Positions 59,050 to 64,000 of a DNA stretch of 64,000 nt are shown here, in pieces. The DNA comes from Neoechinorhynchus agilis (taxonomy: Eukaryota; Acanthocephala). A model generated the notes under the pieces. That model searched no databases, had not been told where the DNA came from, and saw only the letters and a program-made list of their open reading frames with translations. Location: the NCBI GenBank assembly GCA_051530055.1, contig CM121343.1, forward strand, positions 2,542,001 through 2,606,000. Reading direction: 5' to 3'. Numbering within the stretch: position 1 is the first letter of the stretch; each line of letters opens with the position of its first letter. The position numbers and the translations under genes are program-made.

Positions 59050-62000
59050 CACTTCGGATAAGTCATCCACTCCGAATACGTCATCCACTCCGGATCCACC
59101 ATTGACTCCGGATCAGTCATCCACTCCTGATCCACCATTCACTCCGGATCCGTCATCCACTCCGGACCAGTCATCCGATCCGAATCCGTCATCCACTACG
59201 GATCCGCCATCCACTCGTGATCCACCATTCACTCCGGATCAGTCATCCAATCCTGATCCACCATTCACTCCGGATCAGTCATCCACATCGGATCCATCAT
59301 CCACTCCGGATCCCATCAACTCCGGATCAGTCATCCACGCCGGATATGTCATCCACTCCGGATTCGTCATCCAATCCGGATAAGTCATCCGACCCGAATC
59401 CGTCATCATCTCCGGATCCACCATTGACTCCGGATCAGTCATCCACACCGGATCCGCCATCCACTACGGATCCGCCATCCACTCGTGATCCACCATTCAC
59501 TCCGGATCAGTCATCCACTCCTGATCCACCATTCACTCCGGATCAGTCATCCACATCGGATACATCATCCACTCCGGATCCGCCATCAACTCCGGATCAG
59601 TCATCCACGCCGGATATGTCATCCACTCCGGATAAGTCATCCGACCCGAATCCGTCAACCACTCCTGATCCACCATTCACTCCGGATCAGTCATCCACAC
59701 CGGATCCGTTATCCACACCATATCCGTCATCCACTCCGGATCAGTCATCCACTTCGGATCAGTCATCCACTCCGGATACGTCATATACTCCGGATAAGTC
59801 ATCCGACCCGAAGCCGTCATCCACTCCGGATCCACCATTGACTCCGGATCAGTCATCCACTCCTGATCCACCATTCACTCCGGATCCGTCATCAACTCCG
59901 GATCAGTCATCCACTCCGGATAAGTCATCCGACCCGAAACCGTCATCCACTACGGATCCGTCATCCACTCCGGATAAATCATCCGACCCGAATCCGTCAT
60001 CCACTCCTGATTCACCATTCACTCCGGATCAGTCATCCAGACCGGATCCGCCATCCACTACGGATCCGCCATCCACTCCGGATCAGTCATTTACACCGGA
60101 TATGTCATCCACTCCTGATTCGTCATCCACTCCAGATAAGTCATCCACACCGGATCCGTTATCCACTCCGGATCCGCCATCCACTCCGGATCAGTCATCC
60201 ACACCGGATATGTCATCCACTCCTGATCCACCATTCACTCCGGATCAGTCATCCACACCGGATCCGTCATATACGCCGGATCCGTCATCCACTCCGGACC
60301 AGTCATCCACACCAGATCCGTTATCCACTCCGGATCGGCCATCCACTCCGGATAAGTCATCCACTACGGATCCGTAATCCACTCCGGATAAGTCATTTAC
60401 TACGGATCCGTAATCCACTCCGGATAAGTCATTTACTACGGATCCGTAATCCACTCCGGATAAGTCATCCGACCCGAATCCGTCATCCACTCCTGATCCA
60501 CCATTCACTCCGGATCAGTCATCCAGACCGGATCCGCCATCCACTACGGATCCGCCATCCACTCGTGATCCACCATTCACTCCGGATCAGTCATCCACTC
60601 CTGATCCACCATTCACTCCGGATCAGTCATCCACATCGGATACATCATCCACTCCGGATCCGCCATCAACTCCGGATCAGTCATCCACGCCGGATATGTC
60701 ATCCACTCCGGATTTGTCATCCACTCCGGATAAGTCATCCACACCGGATCCGTCATATAAGCCGGATCCGTCATCCACTCCGGACTAGTTTTCCACACCA
60801 GATCCGTTATTCACTCCGGATCCGCCATCCACTCCTGATCCACCATTCACTCCGGATCAGTCATCCACACCGGATCCGCCATCCACTACGGATCCGCCAT
60901 CCACTCCGGATCAGTCATTTACACCGGATATGTCATCCACTCCGGATTCGTCATCCACTCCAGATAAGTCATCCACACCGGATCCGTTATCCACTCCGGA
61001 TCCGCCATCCACTCCGGATCAGTCATCCACACCGGATATGTCATCCACTCCTGATCCACCATTCACTCCAGATCAGTCATCCACACCGGATCCGTCATAT
61101 ACGCCGGATCCGTCATCCACTCCGGACCAGTCATCCACACCGGATATGTCATCCACTCCTGATCCACCATTCACTCCGGATAAGTCATCCACACCGGATC
61201 CGTCATATACGCCGGATCCGTCATCCACTCCGGACCAGTCATCCACACCAGATCCGTTATCCACTCCGGATCGGCCATCCACTCCGGATAAGTCATCCAC
61301 TACGGATCCGTAATCCACTCCGGATAAGTCATTTACTACGGATCCGTAATCCACTCCGGATAAGTCATTTACTACGGATCCGTAATCCACTCCGGATAAG
61401 TCATCCGACCCGAATCCGTCATCCACTCCTGATCCACCATTCACTCCGGATCAGTCATCCAGACCGGATCCGCCATCCACTACGGATCCGCCATCCACTC
61501 GTGATCCACCATTCACTCCGGATCAGTCATCCACTCCTGATCCACCATTCACTCCGGATCAGTCATCCACATCGGATACATCATCCACTCCGGATCCGCC
61601 ATCAACTCCGGATCAGTCATCCACGCCGGATATGTCATCCACTCCGGATTTGTCATCCACTCCGGATAAGTCATCCACACCGGATGCGTTATCCGATCGT
61701 TATATAAGCCGGATCCGTCATCCACTCCGGACTAGTTTTCCACACCAGATCCGTTATTCACTCCGGATCCGCCATCCACTCCTGATCCACCATTCACTCC
61801 GGATCAGTCATCCAGACCGGATCCGCCATCCACTCCGGATCCGCCATCCACTACGGATCCGCCATCCACTCCGGATCAGTCATTTACACCGGATATGTCA
61901 TCCACTCCGGATTCGTCATCCACTCCAGATAAGTCATCCACACCGGATCCGTTATCCACTCCGGATCCGTCATCCACTCCGGATAAATCATTCGACCCGA

Positions 62001-64000
62001 ATCCGTCATCAACTCCTGATTCACCATTCACTCCGGATCAGTCATCCAGACCGGATCCGCCATCCACTACGGATCCGCCATCCACTCCGGATCAGTCATC
62101 CACACCGATATGTCATCCACTCCTTGGATAGTCATCCACACCGGATCCGTCATATACGCCGGATCCGTCATCAACTCCGGACCAGTCATCCACACCAGAT
62201 CCGTTATCCACTCCGGATCGGCCATCCACTCCGGATAAGTCATCCACTGCGGATCCGTAATCCACTCCGGATAAGTCATTTACTACGGATCCGTAATCCA
62301 CTCCGGATAAGTCATCCGACCCGAATCCGTCATCCACTCCTGATCCACCATTCACTCCGGATCAGTCATCCAGACCGGATCCGCAATCCACTACGGATCA
62401 GTCATCCACATCGGATACATCATCCACTTCGGATCCGCCATCAACTCCGGATCAGTCATCCACTCCGGATAAGTCATCCACTCCGGATAAGTCACCACCC
62501 GGATCCGTCATATAAGCCGGATCCGTCATCCACTCCGGACTAGTTTTCCACACCAGATCCGTTATTCACTCCGGATCCGCCATCCACTCCTGATCCACCA
62601 TTCACTCCGGATCAGTCATCCACGCCGGATCCGCCATCCACTACGGATCCGCCATCCACTCCGGATAAGTCATCCACACCGGATCCGTCATATACGCCGG
62701 ATCCGTCATCCACTCCGGACCAGTCATCCGAACCAGATCCGTTATCCACTCCGGATCCGCCATCCACTCCTGATCCACCATTCACTCCGGATCAGTCAAC
62801 CACACCGGATTTGTCATCCACTCCGGATAAGTCATCCACTACGGATCCGCGATCCACTCCGGATCAGTCATTTACACCGGATGTGTCATCCACACCGGAT
62901 CCGTCATCCACTCCCGATCAGTCATCTACACCGAATCCGCCATCCACTACGGATATGCCAACCACTCCTGATCTACCATTCACTCCGGATCAGTCATCCA
63001 CACCGGATCCGCCATCCACTCCGGATCAGTCATTTACACCGGATATGTCATCCACTCCGGATTCGTCATCCACTCCAGATAAGTCATCCGACCCGAATCC
63101 GTCATCCACTCCGGATCCACCATTGACTCCGGATCAGTCATCCACTCCTGATCCACCATTCACTCCGGATCCGTCATCCACTCCGGATCAGTCATCCACT
63201 CCGGATAAGTCATCACCCGAACCGTCATCCACACGGATCCGTCATCCACTCCGGATAAATCATCCGACCCGAATCCGTCATCCACTCCTGATTCACCATT
63301 CACTCCGGATCAGTCATCCAGACCGGATCCGCCATCCACTCCGGATCAGTCATTTACACCGGATATGTCATCCACTCCGGATTCGTCATCCACTCCAGAT
63401 AAGTCATCCACACCGGATCCGTTATCCACTCCGGATCCGCCATCCACTCCGGATCAGTCATCCACACCGGATATGTCATCCACTCCTGATCCACCATTCA
63501 CTCCAGATCAGTCATCCACACCGGATCCGCCATCCACTCCGGATCCGCCATCCACTCCGGATAAGTCATCCACACCGGATCCGTCATATACGCCGGATCC
63601 GTCATCCACTCCGGACCAGTCATCCACACCAGATCCGTTATCCACTCCGGATCCGCCATCCACTCCTGATCCACCATTCACTCCGGATCAGTCATCCACA
63701 CCGGATCCGCCATCCACCCGGATCCGCCATCCACTCCGGATCCGTCATATACGCCGGATCCGTCATCCACTCCGGACCAGTCATCCGAACCAGATCCGTT
63801 ATCCACTCCGTATCCGCCATCCACTCCTGATCCACCATTCACTCCGGATCAGTCAACCACACCGGATTTGTCATCCACTCCGGATAAGTCATCCACTACG
63901 GATCCGTCATCCACTCCGGATCAGTCATTTACTCCGGATCTGTCATCCACACCGGATCCGTCATCCACTCCGGATAAGTCATCCGACCCGAATCCGTCAT
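59050..64000. repeat. 18-bp minisatellite array, runs off the window end
   Basis: The unit is 18 bp, tcatccactccggatcag with variants at the last codon-sized positions (ccg, cag, aag, atg, cca) and at the middle (cactccgg, cacaccgg, cactacgg, cactcctg). At 18 bp (six codons) the array is open in several frames, giving STPDQS- and HPLRIS-type repeats on plus and WMTDPE- or GVDDGS-type repeats on minus. Frames are interrupted wherever variants such as ccgtaatcc or ccgtcatataagc fall. Blocks of several hundred bp are themselves repeated, for example the rare phrase cggactagttttccacacc at about 60781, 61727 and 62537. About 275 units are in view. Confidence 0.9.

Noticed and set aside
59217-60377. 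386-codon STPDxS frame and the HPLRIS and GVDDGS frames in the 18-bp array
   Set aside because: Several frames on both strands are equally open because the period is 18 bp. No flanking exon supports coding within the window.

Overview
The window is animal DNA and most probably from a nematode. The genes are intron-rich, and the introns I can place are mostly very short (about 44-64 nt, several exactly a multiple of three) with GT..AG ends. The CLIC-family gene near 58 kb carries the LQHIRVAG signature I associate with nematode EXC-4. The casein-kinase-1-like gene and the divergent rhodopsin-type receptor are also of nematode style. I cannot fix the lineage. The many Penelope-like, LINE, Ty3/gypsy and foldback remnants, and four unrelated satellite arrays covering roughly 36% of the window, do not resemble a compact Caenorhabditis-type genome.

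Layout. 0.36-1.38 kb: secreted serine-protease homologue with a lost catalytic triad. 1.5-4.9 kb: gene-poor stretch full of inverted-repeat (foldback) elements. 4.9-6.3 kb: SLC10-type (bile-acid/sodium symporter family) membrane protein. 7.0-16.4 kb: very large satellite of 87/91-bp units. 16.4-19.0 kb: broken Ty3/gypsy fossil with satellite on both sides. 19.8-21.4 kb: TINAG-like cathepsin-B pseudoenzyme. 22.5-27.7 kb: second satellite (about 108-bp unit). 28.2-30.8 kb: nine-exon gene with a degenerate EF-hand front half and a long disordered tail. 31.0-31.9 kb: His/Cys-rich protein (minus). 32-38.5 kb: graveyard of foldbacks, LINE, Ty3 and Penelope-like pieces. 39.5-40.4 kb: parts of an unassigned minus-strand membrane-protein gene or genes. 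40.5-42.1 kb: casein-kinase-1-like kinase (minus). 43.1-45.4 kb: decayed LINE (minus). A 499-bp sequence occurs twice, at 38.8 and 45.5 kb. 48.6-50.7 kb: muscleblind homologue. 50.7-51.8 kb: convergent GPCR (minus). 53.3-56.9 kb: third satellite (about 100 bp). 57.6-58.5 kb: CLIC/EXC-4-like gene. 59.05 kb to the end: fourth array, an 18-bp minisatellite.

The exon models were built by eye from reading frames and splice signals. In seven genes (protease homologue, SLC10, TINAG-like, EF-hand, kinase, GPCR, muscleblind) and in CLIC and the His/Cys gene the proposed exons add up to an exact multiple of three. That is internal support only. I see no operon-like pathway linking the genes. The strongest candidates for something undescribed are a dispersed short hairpin module whose stem pairs although its sequence varies, the nested foldback families, and the 87-bp satellite that stays open on both strands.
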